Assembly (NCBI GenBank): GCA_963842515.1
Contig: CAWJGO010000004.1
Coordinates: forward strand, 1-64,000
Reading direction: 5' to 3'
Length of the DNA stretch: 64,000 nt
From: CADEED01 sp963842515
Lineage (GTDB): Bacteria > Pseudomonadota > Gammaproteobacteria > Steroidobacterales > Steroidobacteraceae
Below are positions 15,035 to 24,878 of this stretch, in pieces. Each line of letters starts with the position of its first letter. The stretch's first letter is position 1. The translations under genes were made by a program, and so were the position numbers. The notes below the pieces were generated by a model, which saw only the letters and a program-made list of their open reading frames with translations, was not told the DNA's origin and made no database searches.

Positions 15035-15706
15035 TTACGCCGCGACCATCGACTTCTTGTCGAGCGTCTTGCCGAATCCATCGACCATGTCGAATACCTG
15101 GTTCCAGCCCTCGAGTGCTTTCATGCGTTCGAGCCAGGCCTTGACTCTCGGAAAGGCGCTGAAGTCGCTGCCAGTGAGCTCCGCGAGCGCGACATACGAG
15201 ACGGCGAAGTAGTCGGCAATCGTGATGTCGTCTCCGCACAGATAGTCGCCGCCAGCCAATGTGTGATCGTTGAGCACCTTGAGCCAGTTCTGCGCGCGCT
15301 CACGACTCCACTCGAGTTGCGCAGCCTGCGCTTCATCGCTGCGACGCTTGTGATGCGGAAAGATCTGCGGATAAACCACGCCGTAACACAGCTCGCGACT
15401 CAACTGCGTATTGACCCAGTCCATGCGCTCATTCACGCGCGCGCGCGCCTGCAGCTCTTTCGGGTACAGCGGCGAGGAGGTCTTTTCCGCGAGGTATTTC
15501 ATGATCGCCGAGCACTCGGTGAGACGGAATCCGCCGTCTTCGAGCACGGGTACGAGCCGGTTGGGATTGATCGCTCCGAAACTCGGTTGCACGTGTTCGC
15601 CGGTAAAGAGGTCGACCACCTGGAGCTCGAGGGCCAGCCCCGTCTGGGCCGCAAACAGCACGATCGGCCGGCTGGTGGTGGAAATCGGGTGGTAGTAGAG
15701 CTTCAT
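15035..15706 (-). CDS. Glutathione S-transferase
   Basis: The 223-residue protein has the thioredoxin-like N-domain (MKLYYHPISTTSRPIVLFAA, with Ser/Thr near residue 9-10) ending in NRLVPVLEDGGFRLTECSAI and KYLAEK. An alpha-helical C-domain follows with GDDITIADYFAVSYV and FPRVKAWLERMKAL. It should conjugate glutathione to electrophiles; the substrate is unknown. Two adjacent ATGs (15709 and 15706) follow AGGAGGCG; the second gives the better spacing. Confidence 0.92.
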   Translation of the reverse strand: MKLYYHPISTTSRPIVLFAAQTGLALELQVVDLFTGEHVQPSFGAINPNRLVPVLEDGGFRLTECSAIMKYLAEKTSSPLYPKELQARARVNERMDWVNTQLSRELCYGVVYPQIFPHHKRRSDEAQAAQLEWSRERAQNWLKVLNDHTLAGGDYLCGDDITIADYFAVSYVALAELTGSDFSAFPRVKAWLERMKALEGWNQVFDMVDGFGKTLDKKSMVAA

Positions 15707-15811
15707 CATCGCCTCCTTGGTGACAGGTGCGAAATGTACGCAGCCGCGAGTCCAAGGTCGATGCCAACCCGTGCAATTGCCGCTTGCAGAAATGTCGTTC
15801 AGAGTCGAGGC

Positions 15812-16738
15812 ATGGCCGAACCCGATTGGGATGACCTCAAAGTACTCCTGGCGCTCGCGCGTGGGGGCTCGGTCGCCGGAGCCGCGCGGGAATTGGGTGT
15901 CGATCATTCGACCGTCAGCCGCAGGCTTGCGGCCATCGAGGAGGGCTTCGGCGCCACGCTGCTCATCCGCGGCGGGCGGGAATTCGCCTGGACCGCCGAA
16001 GGCAAGACGGTGCTGGCCGCCGCCGAAGCCGCGCAGACCGCGATCGTCGCGGCCTCACGCCAGGTGCGCTGCGCCAGGGAAGAAGTTTCCGGAACCGTTC
16101 GCGTCGCCATCACCCCCAGTACGCTCGTCATCCTGTCGGAGGTGCTGCCGCGCTTTCAGGGCCGCTATCCGGCGCTCGAGTTCGAGTTCATCGCCGGGTT
16201 CGAGCGCATAGACCTCTCCAAGGGAATGGCGGAAATCGCGCTGCGTTTCGCGGAGCCGACCGAGCCCGATCTCATCGGGCGTCATGTCATCGACGCAGGG
16301 TTCGCGCTGTACGCGTCGAAAACTTATCTCACGCAACATGGCATCCCGGAACTGGCCGGCGCTCTCTGCCAACACCGGCTGGTGCTGTTCGCGGAAAACA
16401 TGCATCGCTATGGCCCGGGACTTCGCTGGCTCGAGGATCATCGGCGCGACACCACCATCATCACGCGCGTCGACAACCTGCAGAGTGCCGAGCAACTCAT
16501 AGCGCTGGGTCGCGGCATCGGTGTGTTGGGGTGTTACCAGGGCGATGCCAACCCCATGCTGTCCCGGGTGTTTCCGGATCCTGTCGCCCATCATCCGGGG
16601 TATCTCGTCTACCACGTATCGCTGCGCGACGCGGCGCGAATCCGTGCGGCCCTCGAGGTGCTGACGGAAGCGCTCACGTCGCAAGCCGACAGGTTCGCGG
16701 GACGGATCACGGGGCCGGGGTGCGCGCCTGGCGCGTGA
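15812..16738 (+). CDS. LysR-family transcriptional regulator
   Basis: The 308-residue protein has an N-terminal LysR helix-turn-helix (WDDLKVLLALARGGSVAGAA, then VDHSTVSRRLAAIEEGFGAT) and a substrate domain (about residues 90-295). It is divergent from the GST/VOC pair, with start codons 105 bases apart, so it is the likely regulator of that operon. Its effector is unknown. Confidence 0.9.
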   Translation: MAEPDWDDLKVLLALARGGSVAGAARELGVDHSTVSRRLAAIEEGFGATLLIRGGREFAWTAEGKTVLAAAEAAQTAIVAASRQVRCAREEVSGTVRVAITPSTLVILSEVLPRFQGRYPALEFEFIAGFERIDLSKGMAEIALRFAEPTEPDLIGRHVIDAGFALYASKTYLTQHGIPELAGALCQHRLVLFAENMHRYGPGLRWLEDHRRDTTIITRVDNLQSAEQLIALGRGIGVLGCYQGDANPMLSRVFPDPVAHHPGYLVYHVSLRDAARIRAALEVLTEALTSQADRFAGRITGPGCAPGA

Positions 16739-16755
16739 CCCCGCCACCGATCGAA

Positions 16756-17097
16756 CTACTTCGCGACATTACCAATGACGATGGTCGGCGGCGGCAATAC
16801 CCCTGCCTTCTGCATGACCTCCTTGAGTACGGGATTGGCAGTAAAGGCACGCGCCGCATCGGCATTGGGTGCCTCGAACACCAGGGTGACGACATTCGGG
16901 CGTTGCGCGTCGCGAATCAGATAACGCTGCACCAGGCCTGCCTTGTCGCGATTGGGTTTGTCGGCGTCGTAAAAAGTTTTCCAGGCGGAGAAGTCTTTGA
17001 CTTCGTGGGTGAGAATCAAGACGGTGTCGGCGGCGTGAGCCAGAGCGTTGACCGCGAACAACATGACGGCGGCCACCGCGGCGATTGTCGATTTCAT
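16756..17097 (-). CDS. Secreted dimeric alpha/beta-barrel-like protein
   Basis: The 113-residue protein begins with a signal peptide (MKSTIAAVAAVMLFAVNALAHA). The mature part has VLILTHEVKDFSAWKTFYDA, QRYLIRDAQRPNVVTLVFEA, AARAFTANPVLKEVMQKAG, a pattern of the antibiotic-biosynthesis-monooxygenase/dimeric-ferredoxin-like fold. No catalytic residues can be assigned. GGAGTACC lies eight bases upstream of the ATG. Confidence 0.7.
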   Translation of the reverse strand: MKSTIAAVAAVMLFAVNALAHAADTVLILTHEVKDFSAWKTFYDADKPNRDKAGLVQRYLIRDAQRPNVVTLVFEAPNADAARAFTANPVLKEVMQKAGVLPPPTIVIGNVAK

Positions 17098-17206
17098 GGA
17101 ACTGGTACTCCTTGAGTTGTCAGGCAGGCGCACGATAGGCAGGGCCTGGCGCCGCGTCGAGGCGCAACCGCGCACATCCTGATTGCAGAAATACGCGGCC
17201 CGAAAT

Positions 17207-19303
17207 TTATCGCGCGCAACACCGCGCCAGGGCTTCGCGCAGCTCACGCAGTTTTGGCGGCTTGGCGAGAACCAGGTCCACGTGTGCCGGCGTATCCCCT
17301 TCGGCCTGGAGGCGTTGTCCCCAACCCGTCAGCAGAATGACCGGCGTCGACGGCGCCGCGGATTTGATGGCGCTCGCGACCTGTCGTCCATCGACGTGCG
17401 GCATTCCAAGATCCGTGATGACAGCGGAGAAGGTCAGGTTGTTCTCGAGCTCCGCGCGAAAAGTATCGATGCCATCGCGACCGCCGTTGGCGGTGATGAT
17501 GGTATGACCGTCGGCCTCGAGAGTGTCGCGCACGGAGCGCAGCAGCAGCGGATCGTCGTCGACCAGCAGGATACGCAGGCCGGTCGGGATCACGAGCACC
17601 GGCGCGATGGTCGCCGGCGCAAAGCTGCCGGTGGCACCGGCGAAGCCCAGACGCACCGTCGTCCCCTGCCCCGGAGCGCTCGCGACGTCAATGTCCGCGC
17701 TGTGTCGCTGCACCATGCCGTACACCATCGCGAGTCCGAGGCCGGTGCCGCGCTCACCCTTGGTGGTGAAGAACGGCTCGAGACAACGGAGGCGCGTGTT
17801 CTCGTCCATGCCTGCGCCGGTGTCTTTCACCTCGATCTGAATCTGCCCGGAGTCCGCCACCCGGGTACGCAGCAGCAGAGTACCGCCGTCGGCCAGTGCA
17901 TCCACCGCGTTGAAGACGAGGTTGGTGAGCGCTTCGCGGATTTCCGACTCGGCGCCCATGATGATGGGCAGCGCGGGATCGAGCTCGGTCTTGAGGTCGA
18001 TCGTCGTTCCGCGTTGATGCGGCATGTCGTGCCAGCGCGCGCGCGTGAGCTCCACGACCTGCGGAACGAGATCGTTGAGCTGCACCGGCGCCAGTGGCAT
18101 CTGCGTTTCGCGCTGGCGATAGAACTCGCGCATGCGCGACACCGTCGAGGCCACATCTTCGATGGCGCGCTGAATCGTCTGCAGCTGCCCGCGGCCTTGC
18201 GGGCTCAGGTTCGCTTCCCTTTCCAGCAAGGCATCGGTGTACAGCGAGATGGGCGAGATCGCGTTGTTGATATCGTGCGCGATGCCGCTGGCCATCTGGC
18301 CCAGCGCCCGCAACCGCTCCTGCTGCATCACGGCTTGTTGAGTCTGTTGCAAGTCGTCATAGGCGGACTGCAACGCCTGGTGCAGCTGCGCCTGCTGCGC
18401 GGCGAGCGCCACGTGATCGCTGAGCTGCCGCAGGAATTCGCACTCGCCGCTGGTGAAACTGCTCAGCGCGCGCCTCGCCACGATCAGCAGGCCGAGGACC
18501 TTGCCTTCCACCTGCAGCGGCGCGGCCACCAGCGCTCGCAATCCGCCACGCGCCAGCTGCTGCGGAAAATGCGACTTCACGCCGCTGATGTCGGGTTCGT
18601 AGATGAGTTTGCCGGCCATGCACGCTGCCATGCCGCTGGCGCCGATGGGGAAATGCGCCCGCTCCGCGAGTGCCAGCTCCATGGCCAGCGACTGACTGCG
18701 CGCACCGACCCGACTGACCACCAGCTCATCTCCCGGCGCGCGCAGCGCGACACAGCCGAAGTCGATGGCGAGCTGGTCTTCGAGTGTTCGGATCACGACC
18801 TGGAAAATGCTGGCCAGATCCAGTCGCTCGGCCGCGGCGCGAGTGATCTGGTGCAACAGGTTCAGCCGCTCCAGGTGCGCCTGCAATTTGGCTTCGCCGT
18901 TCTTTCGCTCGGTGATGTCGTTGAAAAGGATGGCGACCTTGCGACTCTCCGATCCACCGACGCGATACGCCACGACTTCATAATGGCGACCCAGCGCCTT
19001 GGCTTCGTTTTCGAAGCGCACCGGGTCGCCGGTCAGGGCGATGGTTCCGTAAATTTCAAACCAGTGCGCTTCGTGATCGGGCGCAAGCTCGCGCATCCGC
19101 TTGCCCTGCGCGTTCTTGAGGCCGGTCTGTTTTTCGAACGCGGGGTTGATCTCGAGGAAGCGATAGTCGACGGGTCGGCCACCGGCATCGAAGATCACTT
19201 CGATGGTGCAGAACCCTTCAATGAGTGTGTCGAACAGGGCTTGGTAGCGGGCTTCCGATTCGTGCAGCGGCGGCGCGCCTTGTGGATCCTTGTTCTCGAC
19301 CAT
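17207..19303 (-). CDS. Hybrid histidine kinase (PAS-GAF-HisKA-HATPase-REC)
   Basis: The protein of about 698 residues has a PAS domain (about residues 15-120, RYQALFDTLIEGFCTIEVIF), a GAF domain (about 130-280), a phosphoacceptor segment MASGIAHDINNAISPISLY (His near 341), an ATPase domain with NLVFNAVDALADGG, DTGAGMDENT and GERGTGLGLAMVYGM, and a receiver domain (about 570-695, LRILLVDDDPLLLRSV, ITDLGMPHVDG, VILLTGWG). There is no membrane segment, so it is a cytoplasmic sensor. The start is uncertain: ATG 19303 or an upstream ATG at 19345. The partner response regulator is not adjacent. Confidence 0.88.
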   Translation of the reverse strand: MVENKDPQGAPPLHESEARYQALFDTLIEGFCTIEVIFDAGGRPVDYRFLEINPAFEKQTGLKNAQGKRMRELAPDHEAHWFEIYGTIALTGDPVRFENEAKALGRHYEVVAYRVGGSESRKVAILFNDITERKNGEAKLQAHLERLNLLHQITRAAAERLDLASIFQVVIRTLEDQLAIDFGCVALRAPGDELVVSRVGARSQSLAMELALAERAHFPIGASGMAACMAGKLIYEPDISGVKSHFPQQLARGGLRALVAAPLQVEGKVLGLLIVARRALSSFTSGECEFLRQLSDHVALAAQQAQLHQALQSAYDDLQQTQQAVMQQERLRALGQMASGIAHDINNAISPISLYTDALLEREANLSPQGRGQLQTIQRAIEDVASTVSRMREFYRQRETQMPLAPVQLNDLVPQVVELTRARWHDMPHQRGTTIDLKTELDPALPIIMGAESEIREALTNLVFNAVDALADGGTLLLRTRVADSGQIQIEVKDTGAGMDENTRLRCLEPFFTTKGERGTGLGLAMVYGMVQRHSADIDVASAPGQGTTVRLGFAGATGSFAPATIAPVLVIPTGLRILLVDDDPLLLRSVRDTLEADGHTIITANGGRDGIDTFRAELENNLTFSAVITDLGMPHVDGRQVASAIKSAAPSTPVILLTGWGQRLQAEGDTPAHVDLVLAKPPKLRELREALARCCAR

Positions 19304-19493
19304 GTGTCTGAAATGTAGTGGGCGAGTTGTCGAAACGCAAAGCATCCGGGCGGATTTCGAAAAATGTCAGCGGCACCTGACGTGCGAGGTAGGTGACACT
19401 CGCAGCAATGCGCCCGGGCTCGAGGCCGCGTCTCGTCTCTGACTACCCATGTTCAGGGGTATCGCCGCCCGGGCGGCATGCGCATGCTGGCGC

Positions 19494-21428
19494 ATGACAA
19501 CTCGAAACTTGCGGCTGTTCAGCCTGGTGCTCGCCGCATGGATTCTGAGTGCGGCCATCGCGGCTGCGCAGACGCCGTGGCGAGTGACCGTCACAGCGAC
19601 GATCAATCCTCTTCCAATCGGATTTTGCGGCGCGGTTCACGTCGCGGTGCGCGACGCCTCTGGCGTCGAGGTTCCGCGAAATCCGCTCGGCGCGCGCGTG
19701 TCGATTGCCGACTTCGACATGACGGTAACCGCGCCTGGCAATCGCTCGGTTGCCGGTCAGCAGATCGACGCGAGTCACTGGTCGGTATGCGCGTGCAGCG
19801 GAGCTTCCGCCGGCGCGGTCGGGACCGTGACCGCGAGTTACCCGGCTAAATCGCTGCCGGCAGCGGCCCGTGTTCCTGGAATTGCGTTTACCAGCACAGC
19901 CACATTTGCAATCGCGCCGGCTAAAGGCGCCAATCCGCCGGCATGTGCGGCGACAGCGATAAATCCCTCCAACAAACCCGTGGCATCACCGCCGGCGTCG
20001 TCGAGCGCGACGAGCGTATCCGTGCCGAAGCCCGTGGCCGCACCGGCGCCTGCAACCGCAGCGTCTAACAACGCGCAACCTCGGGCGGCTTCTTCACAAG
20101 CAGCCACGGCGGCCCAGAATTCGCCGCCAGCCACCGCGCCTCAATCCCCACCCGCTGCCCCGGCGTTGCCGCAGATTCCCGTCTTTCCGGACAGCACCGC
20201 TGATTGGGCGGCGCTGCAGCAGACATTGGGAGGCAAGGGTTGGGTGCAACTGCAGAAGGCTGTCGAGGAATCACTGAACGAGCCGTTGGATGATATGGAC
20301 GACGAGCCGCCGCCGGGCGCACCGGATTCACTCGGTGGAGGCCGCAATCACGCGGCCGCGGTGGCCGCCTTCAAGACGATGCTGCCGGTGCTCAGGCATC
20401 CCCGCTGCGTGAACTGCCATGCAAACATCACCTACTGGGATCAAGGGCCCGAGCACGGCGGCCCGGCCACACACAAGGGCGGCGACATCAACGAGCTTCC
20501 CGAGACGGACAAGGATAGTCATGGCAACCGGAACGTGAAATTCACACCGTGCGCCGACTGCCACACAAAAGCGCCCCCCGCCTGGGACCTCACGGGGCCA
20601 ATCTGGACCGGCCTCGATGACTACCAGATGTGTCAGAAGGTGAAGGACGCGGCCTTCAATGGAGTGAATCTGCTGGGGCATATGCGCGAGGATGCTTTGA
20701 TCAAGCTGGCGTTCGAGGGACGGCGCGCGATGGAAGATGTGACGCCGGAACCACCGCCCTTGTCGCATTCGCAATTTCTGCGAGCCACGACCGAGTGGAT
20801 CAATCGCATGGATGCGATGAAGAAGTGGCCGAAGTCGCGCTCCGAAGGTTGTCCGCGCACCGATGCGTGGAGCGGCGCCATCGAGTACACCTACACGGAG
20901 GTGTCGAAGTTGACCAAACACGAATCGCACGGTGTCGTGCATGTCGTCGGCGGACTGGCCAAGTGGAGTGCACTCGCCGCACGCACCGAAGATCACAGCG
21001 CGAAGAATTGCCGCGACGTTTTCAATGCGTCAGCGTCGGGCGGCGGCGAAATGCAGCTGATCACGATCGACTTCACCAGTGAGAACCCGGTTACCGGGTT
21101 CACGATGCCGGGCGCCCGTCAAAAAACCACTGGGACCGCACCGCAGAGCGCTTTCGTGGGTCTCACTATCCTTCCGGGACAATACAGCGTCTCGATCGAT
21201 CTACCGATGACGGGCGCGGGGCGCAATGACGGTGGTGGCCCGGCCTGCCCGGGATACAAGTCGTACACGCGCGAATTCGGCGCCAAAATTGGTGAGAGTG
21301 CGGGCGGCAAGTTCGACCCGGACAATCCGGACGAACTGTCGGGCACCATGACCAAAACACTGTTCCCGGGCGCGTCGGTCACCATGAAATGGCAATTCAT
21401 GCGCCTGAATGAAGATCGTGGCCGCTGA
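19494..21428 (+). CDS. Secreted diheme cytochrome-c-like protein with Pro/Ala linker
   Basis: The protein of about 644 residues has a signal peptide (MTTRNLRLFSLVLAAWILS), a beta-rich part (about residues 25-140), a Pro/Ala/Ser-rich linker (about 155-225) and a central part with two heme-c motifs: CVNCH near residue 305 and CADCH near 352. The C-terminal third is beta-rich with SGGGEMQLITIDFTSENPV. Two CxxCH motifs suggest covalent hemes and electron transfer, or a gallium-like binding protein; the acceptor is unknown. The start at 19494 is chosen for the signal peptide; 19449 is possible. Its stop overlaps the response regulator start by one base. Confidence 0.72.
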   Translation: MTTRNLRLFSLVLAAWILSAAIAAAQTPWRVTVTATINPLPIGFCGAVHVAVRDASGVEVPRNPLGARVSIADFDMTVTAPGNRSVAGQQIDASHWSVCACSGASAGAVGTVTASYPAKSLPAAARVPGIAFTSTATFAIAPAKGANPPACAATAINPSNKPVASPPASSSATSVSVPKPVAAPAPATAASNNAQPRAASSQAATAAQNSPPATAPQSPPAAPALPQIPVFPDSTADWAALQQTLGGKGWVQLQKAVEESLNEPLDDMDDEPPPGAPDSLGGGRNHAAAVAAFKTMLPVLRHPRCVNCHANITYWDQGPEHGGPATHKGGDINELPETDKDSHGNRNVKFTPCADCHTKAPPAWDLTGPIWTGLDDYQMCQKVKDAAFNGVNLLGHMREDALIKLAFEGRRAMEDVTPEPPPLSHSQFLRATTEWINRMDAMKKWPKSRSEGCPRTDAWSGAIEYTYTEVSKLTKHESHGVVHVVGGLAKWSALAARTEDHSAKNCRDVFNASASGGGEMQLITIDFTSENPVTGFTMPGARQKTTGTAPQSAFVGLTILPGQYSVSIDLPMTGAGRNDGGGPACPGYKSYTREFGAKIGESAGGKFDPDNPDELSGTMTKTLFPGASVTMKWQFMRLNEDRGR

Positions 21429-22186
21429 TGCCGCTTCTGGTACCCCCGATCATGGGTATCGCCCGCGCCGTGACATGCCTATGCTTCCCGGAAGATGAAA
21501 GTCAGCTAACAGGCGAATCCTTGGGTCCATTGCCGCACACCATTTTCGTGGTCGAAGACAACGACCTCACCCGCCAGTCGCTGGTGCGCCGGATCACCGA
21601 CGCCGGCGCGGAGCACAAGGTCACCACCGCCGTGGGCAGTTGTCGCGAGATCCGTGCGGCGCTCGAAGTTTCGCGCCCGGAGGTCTTGTTAGTCGACCTC
21701 GGGCTTCCCGATGGCGACGGTCTCGACATCATCCGTGACACGGCGCGCCGCTGGCCGGAAGTGCTCATCATGGTGATCACGGTATTTGGCGATGAAGCGC
21801 GCGTGGTCGCCGCCATCAAGGCAGGAGCCGCCGGCTACCTGCTCAAGGACGATCCGGCCGTGAGCATCGGCGCGGCGTTGCAGCAGTTGCTGGCCGGAGG
21901 CTCGCCGATCAGTCCCGCGATCGCGCGCCACCTGATCCGGCATTTTCGCGGCGACACCGAACAGGCGGCGGTGCCAAGCGCGGTACGGCTGACGGCACGC
22001 GAAATGGATGTGCTGTCGCTCGCCAGCAAAGGATTCAGCTACGGTGAGATCGCCGCGCTGCTGAGCCTCACGGCAAGCACTGTCAGTTCGTACACCAAGA
22101 ACATCTACGAGAAGCTGGCTGTCAGCTCGCGCAGCGAGGCGGTCTATGAAGCGACGCGCATGGGACTGATCAGCAGATCCTCGTGA
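21428..22186 (+). CDS. NarL/LuxR-type response regulator
   Basis: The 252-residue protein has a receiver domain (TIFVVEDNDLTRQSLVRRIT, phosphorylated Asp in VLLVDLGLPDG near residue 88, KAGAAGYLLKDDPA) and a C-terminal LuxR helix-turn-helix (LTAREMDVLSLASKGFSYGE, ALLSLTASTVSSYTKNIYEK). The N-terminal ~35 residues before the receiver domain are unusual and a later start may be real. It forms a tandem pair with the kinase at 22188, one base apart, and its start overlaps the stop of the diheme protein gene. Confidence 0.88.
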   Translation: MPLLVPPIMGIARAVTCLCFPEDESQLTGESLGPLPHTIFVVEDNDLTRQSLVRRITDAGAEHKVTTAVGSCREIRAALEVSRPEVLLVDLGLPDGDGLDIIRDTARRWPEVLIMVITVFGDEARVVAAIKAGAAGYLLKDDPAVSIGAALQQLLAGGSPISPAIARHLIRHFRGDTEQAAVPSAVRLTAREMDVLSLASKGFSYGEIAALLSLTASTVSSYTKNIYEKLAVSSRSEAVYEATRMGLISRSS

Positions 22187-22187
22187 C

Positions 22188-24074
22188 GTGAGAACTGTCT
22201 ACTGGCTGACGGTGGCGCTGGTGCCGGTGTTCTTCCTGGCTCTGATGTATGTCGTCGATCGTGAGCCGGCCATCGATCCAAACCTGCTGCGCACCGCGGT
22301 GATCGGCATGAGCAGCGAATCCCTTCGTGTGCCCGAGTATTCGGCACCGGACACGCTATCTCTCGATCTGCCCAACTTCGATGAACGTCCCTCGATCGAC
22401 AGCGCCTCGAGCGCCTGGTATCGGCACACGTTCATTGCGCCGCAGGTAGCCGACGGCGTCTGGGGGTTGCTCATACCGTGGAGCCGCGGAAACTTCGCGA
22501 TCCACATCAATGGCCAGCTGGTCAGCGAAAGCGCACCCATGGTGCGGCCCTACGCCGAATTTCGCGTGCCGCTGTATTTCGAGTTTCCGGGTTCCATGCT
22601 GCGCCCGGGTGAAAACACCGTCGATATCCATGCGGTCAGCGAGCGCCTGGGCTCGTGGCTCGCGCCCTTCTATCTCGGACCCGCGCAGCAGGTGAAGCCG
22701 GCTTTCGACTATCTGCACTTCGTGCAGGTATCGCTGCTGGCAGCGACCATCGCCGCTCTCGGCGTGGTTTCCGTACTCTTGTTAGGCCTCTTCTGGATTC
22801 GACCCTCCGATACGGCGCACGGCTGGTTTGCGGCCGCCACCATTTGCTGGGCGCTGTACAACTGGTTGACGCTCGAGCCACGCGTATTGCTGCCGAATGC
22901 CAGAATATGGTTTGCGTTGCCCATCATCTCGCTGGGCTGGTTCACCATCTTCTCGGCTCATTTCGTCAACAGGTTGCCGGGATGCAATGGGCCACGGCCC
23001 ATCGTGGAGCGCGCCTTGCTGGCATTCGGCGTCGCCGGTTCGCTGCTCATCCTGTGGCACAGCCAGAGCGTGACCGGCGTGTCCTGGGTTCAGAACCTCG
23101 TCTGGCAACCCGGCCTGCTGTTGATCAGCGCCTACATCGTCTGGCAACTGTTTCGCGCCACGCTGCGCCAGCCGAATTTCGAAGTGCGCCTGTGGCTGTC
23201 GGCGGCCGTACTCGCGCTCGTCGTGGGAGTGCGCGATTACTTGTGGGACCAGAACCTGTTCGAGTACGGCACCTTCCATTACCTGTCGTACATCGTGAGC
23301 TTCGTGCTGATCGCGCTGGCAATCACGCTGCTCAGCCGCGTGTCGCGCGCGCTCACCGAAACCGAGACGCTGAATCGCGAGCTCGAAGACCGCGTGACCG
23401 CGCGTGGCATCGAGCTCGCGCACAACTATGAGCGCCTGCAGAGCCTCGAGCGCGAGCGCACCATCAGTGCGGAACGGGAACGCATGACCGCCGATATGCA
23501 CGATGGCATCGGCGGCCAGCTGGTGCATGCGCTGGCCGTGATCGAGAGCAATCCGGATTTTCAGCCGCTCGAACCCGTCCTGCGCGGGGCGCTCGACGAT
23601 CTTCGGCTCATCATCGATTCCGCCGATCCCATGGAAGGCGACCTGCTGGTGGTCTTGTCCAACTTCCGCGCACGCAACGAACGGCGCGTGCAGGCGGGCG
23701 GCCTGAGTTTCCTCTGGCAGGTGACCGAGCTTCCCTCACTACCCGACTTCGGGCCTCACAAGATTCTGCAGGTGCTGCGCATCCTCCAGGAAGCGCTCAC
23801 CAATGTGCTCAAACATGCACGGGCAACGCAGGTTACCGTGCGCACCAGCACGGCAACGGATGCCGGCGGTGTCACCGTGATCGTCGATGTCATCGACGAC
23901 GGCACCGGCTTCGTGGCCGGCAATGTGTCGGCGGATCTCGCCGGAAGGGGCCTCAACAACATGCGCCGGCGCGCGCACGAGCTCGGCGGATCGGTGGAGC
24001 TGGCGGCCACCGAACAGGGTTCGCGCCTGCGCCTGATCCTGCCGGTCATCGATCGACGGCATATCCCGCGATAA
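22188..24074 (+). CDS. 7TM-type sensor histidine kinase (HisKA_3)
   Basis: The 628-residue protein has an N-terminal membrane helix, a beta-rich periplasmic part (about residues 50-165, VADGVWGLLIPWSRGNFAIHI), seven membrane helices (about 170-385) and a kinase core: MTADMHDGIGGQLVHALAV (His near 437), LQVLRILQEALTNVLKHAR, DDGTGFV and GRGLNNMRRRAHELGG. This is the NarX/DesK-type HisKA_3 and HATPase. GTG 22188 follows the regulator stop by one base, so the pair is co-translated. It probably senses an envelope signal or the adjacent cytochrome-like protein, which is inference. Confidence 0.88.
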   Translation: MRTVYWLTVALVPVFFLALMYVVDREPAIDPNLLRTAVIGMSSESLRVPEYSAPDTLSLDLPNFDERPSIDSASSAWYRHTFIAPQVADGVWGLLIPWSRGNFAIHINGQLVSESAPMVRPYAEFRVPLYFEFPGSMLRPGENTVDIHAVSERLGSWLAPFYLGPAQQVKPAFDYLHFVQVSLLAATIAALGVVSVLLLGLFWIRPSDTAHGWFAAATICWALYNWLTLEPRVLLPNARIWFALPIISLGWFTIFSAHFVNRLPGCNGPRPIVERALLAFGVAGSLLILWHSQSVTGVSWVQNLVWQPGLLLISAYIVWQLFRATLRQPNFEVRLWLSAAVLALVVGVRDYLWDQNLFEYGTFHYLSYIVSFVLIALAITLLSRVSRALTETETLNRELEDRVTARGIELAHNYERLQSLERERTISAERERMTADMHDGIGGQLVHALAVIESNPDFQPLEPVLRGALDDLRLIIDSADPMEGDLLVVLSNFRARNERRVQAGGLSFLWQVTELPSLPDFGPHKILQVLRILQEALTNVLKHARATQVTVRTSTATDAGGVTVIVDVIDDGTGFVAGNVSADLAGRGLNNMRRRAHELGGSVELAATEQGSRLRLILPVIDRRHIPR

Positions 24075-24160
24075 ATTGCAATCCATGTTCCGGTCTGCCG
24101 CGAACTCGCGCAGGGTCCTATAAGGGCAGCGTGCCGCAGATTCGCGGACGGGAGTGAAAC

Positions 24161-24877
24161 ATGGCGAACAAGAAAACCCTTCTGGTTGCAGTTTCGGCCG
24201 CGGTGGCCCTCACCTTTGCGGCAGCGGGCATGGCGGCAAAAAAACCCGCGGCCGTGCCCCCGCCGCCGCCCGCGAAAACGAAAATCTGCCTGGTGCTGCC
24301 GAAGGCGCAGCTTGGCCAGGGCACCTCGGGTGCCGACGTTGCCGAACCGGTGCGCGCCACGCTCACCGCCTACCTCGGTGGTCCCGCCACGGAGCTCATT
24401 CCGCTCACCGCGCGCATCCCGATCCAGATCGATGCCGAAGCGCAGGAAATCGGCTGTGAGTACGTGCTCTACAGCTCGGTGACGCAGAAGAAGGGCGGCG
24501 GCTTCGGCAAGATGCTCTCCGCCGCCGCGCCGCTCGCCGGCATGGCGGGTATGGGCGGCATGGGTGGCAACTACGGGGCCATGATGGCGGGACAGGCAGT
24601 GGCCCAGGTTGCGACGACCGCCGCCGCGCAATCCGCGCAGCAGGAAGCCATGGAAGCGCTCGGCGGCGCCGCCCGATCGAATATCAAGAAGGGTGATCAG
24701 ATCACGCTGGAATACAAACTCGTGAAGCCCGGCGATGCGCAGGCGGTCGTCGCACAATCCGGCGTCGCCAAGGCCAAGGAGAATGGCGAAGACCTGGTGT
24801 CACCGCTCATCGAGCAGGCGGCGACGGCGGTACTGACCGCGATCAGCCAGCCGGCACAACCGGTGGCCGCGCAATAG
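24161..24877 (+). CDS. Secreted hypothetical protein
   Basis: The 238-residue protein starts with MANKKTLLVAVSAAVALTFA, a signal peptide, then a Pro-rich stretch KPAAVPPPPPAKTKICLVLP. The middle has a Gly/Met-rich hydrophobic stretch (about residues 122-155) and the end is helical. No family is recognised; a periplasmic role is inferred. The ATG follows GGGAGTGAAAC. Confidence 0.6.
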   Translation: MANKKTLLVAVSAAVALTFAAAGMAAKKPAAVPPPPPAKTKICLVLPKAQLGQGTSGADVAEPVRATLTAYLGGPATELIPLTARIPIQIDAEAQEIGCEYVLYSSVTQKKGGGFGKMLSAAAPLAGMAGMGGMGGNYGAMMAGQAVAQVATTAAAQSAQQEAMEALGGAARSNIKKGDQITLEYKLVKPGDAQAVVAQSGVAKAKENGEDLVSPLIEQAATAVLTAISQPAQPVAAQ

Positions 24878-24878
24878 T

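Noticed and set aside
15032..15811. Upstream extension of the LysR frame (568 codons in total)
   Set aside because: The extension is antisense to the GST gene; MAEPDWDD at 15812 is the typical LysR start.
17183..19318. A 711-codon plus-strand open frame
   Set aside because: It lies antisense to the hybrid histidine kinase, whose domains are clear. High GC at codon third positions creates such long shadow frames.
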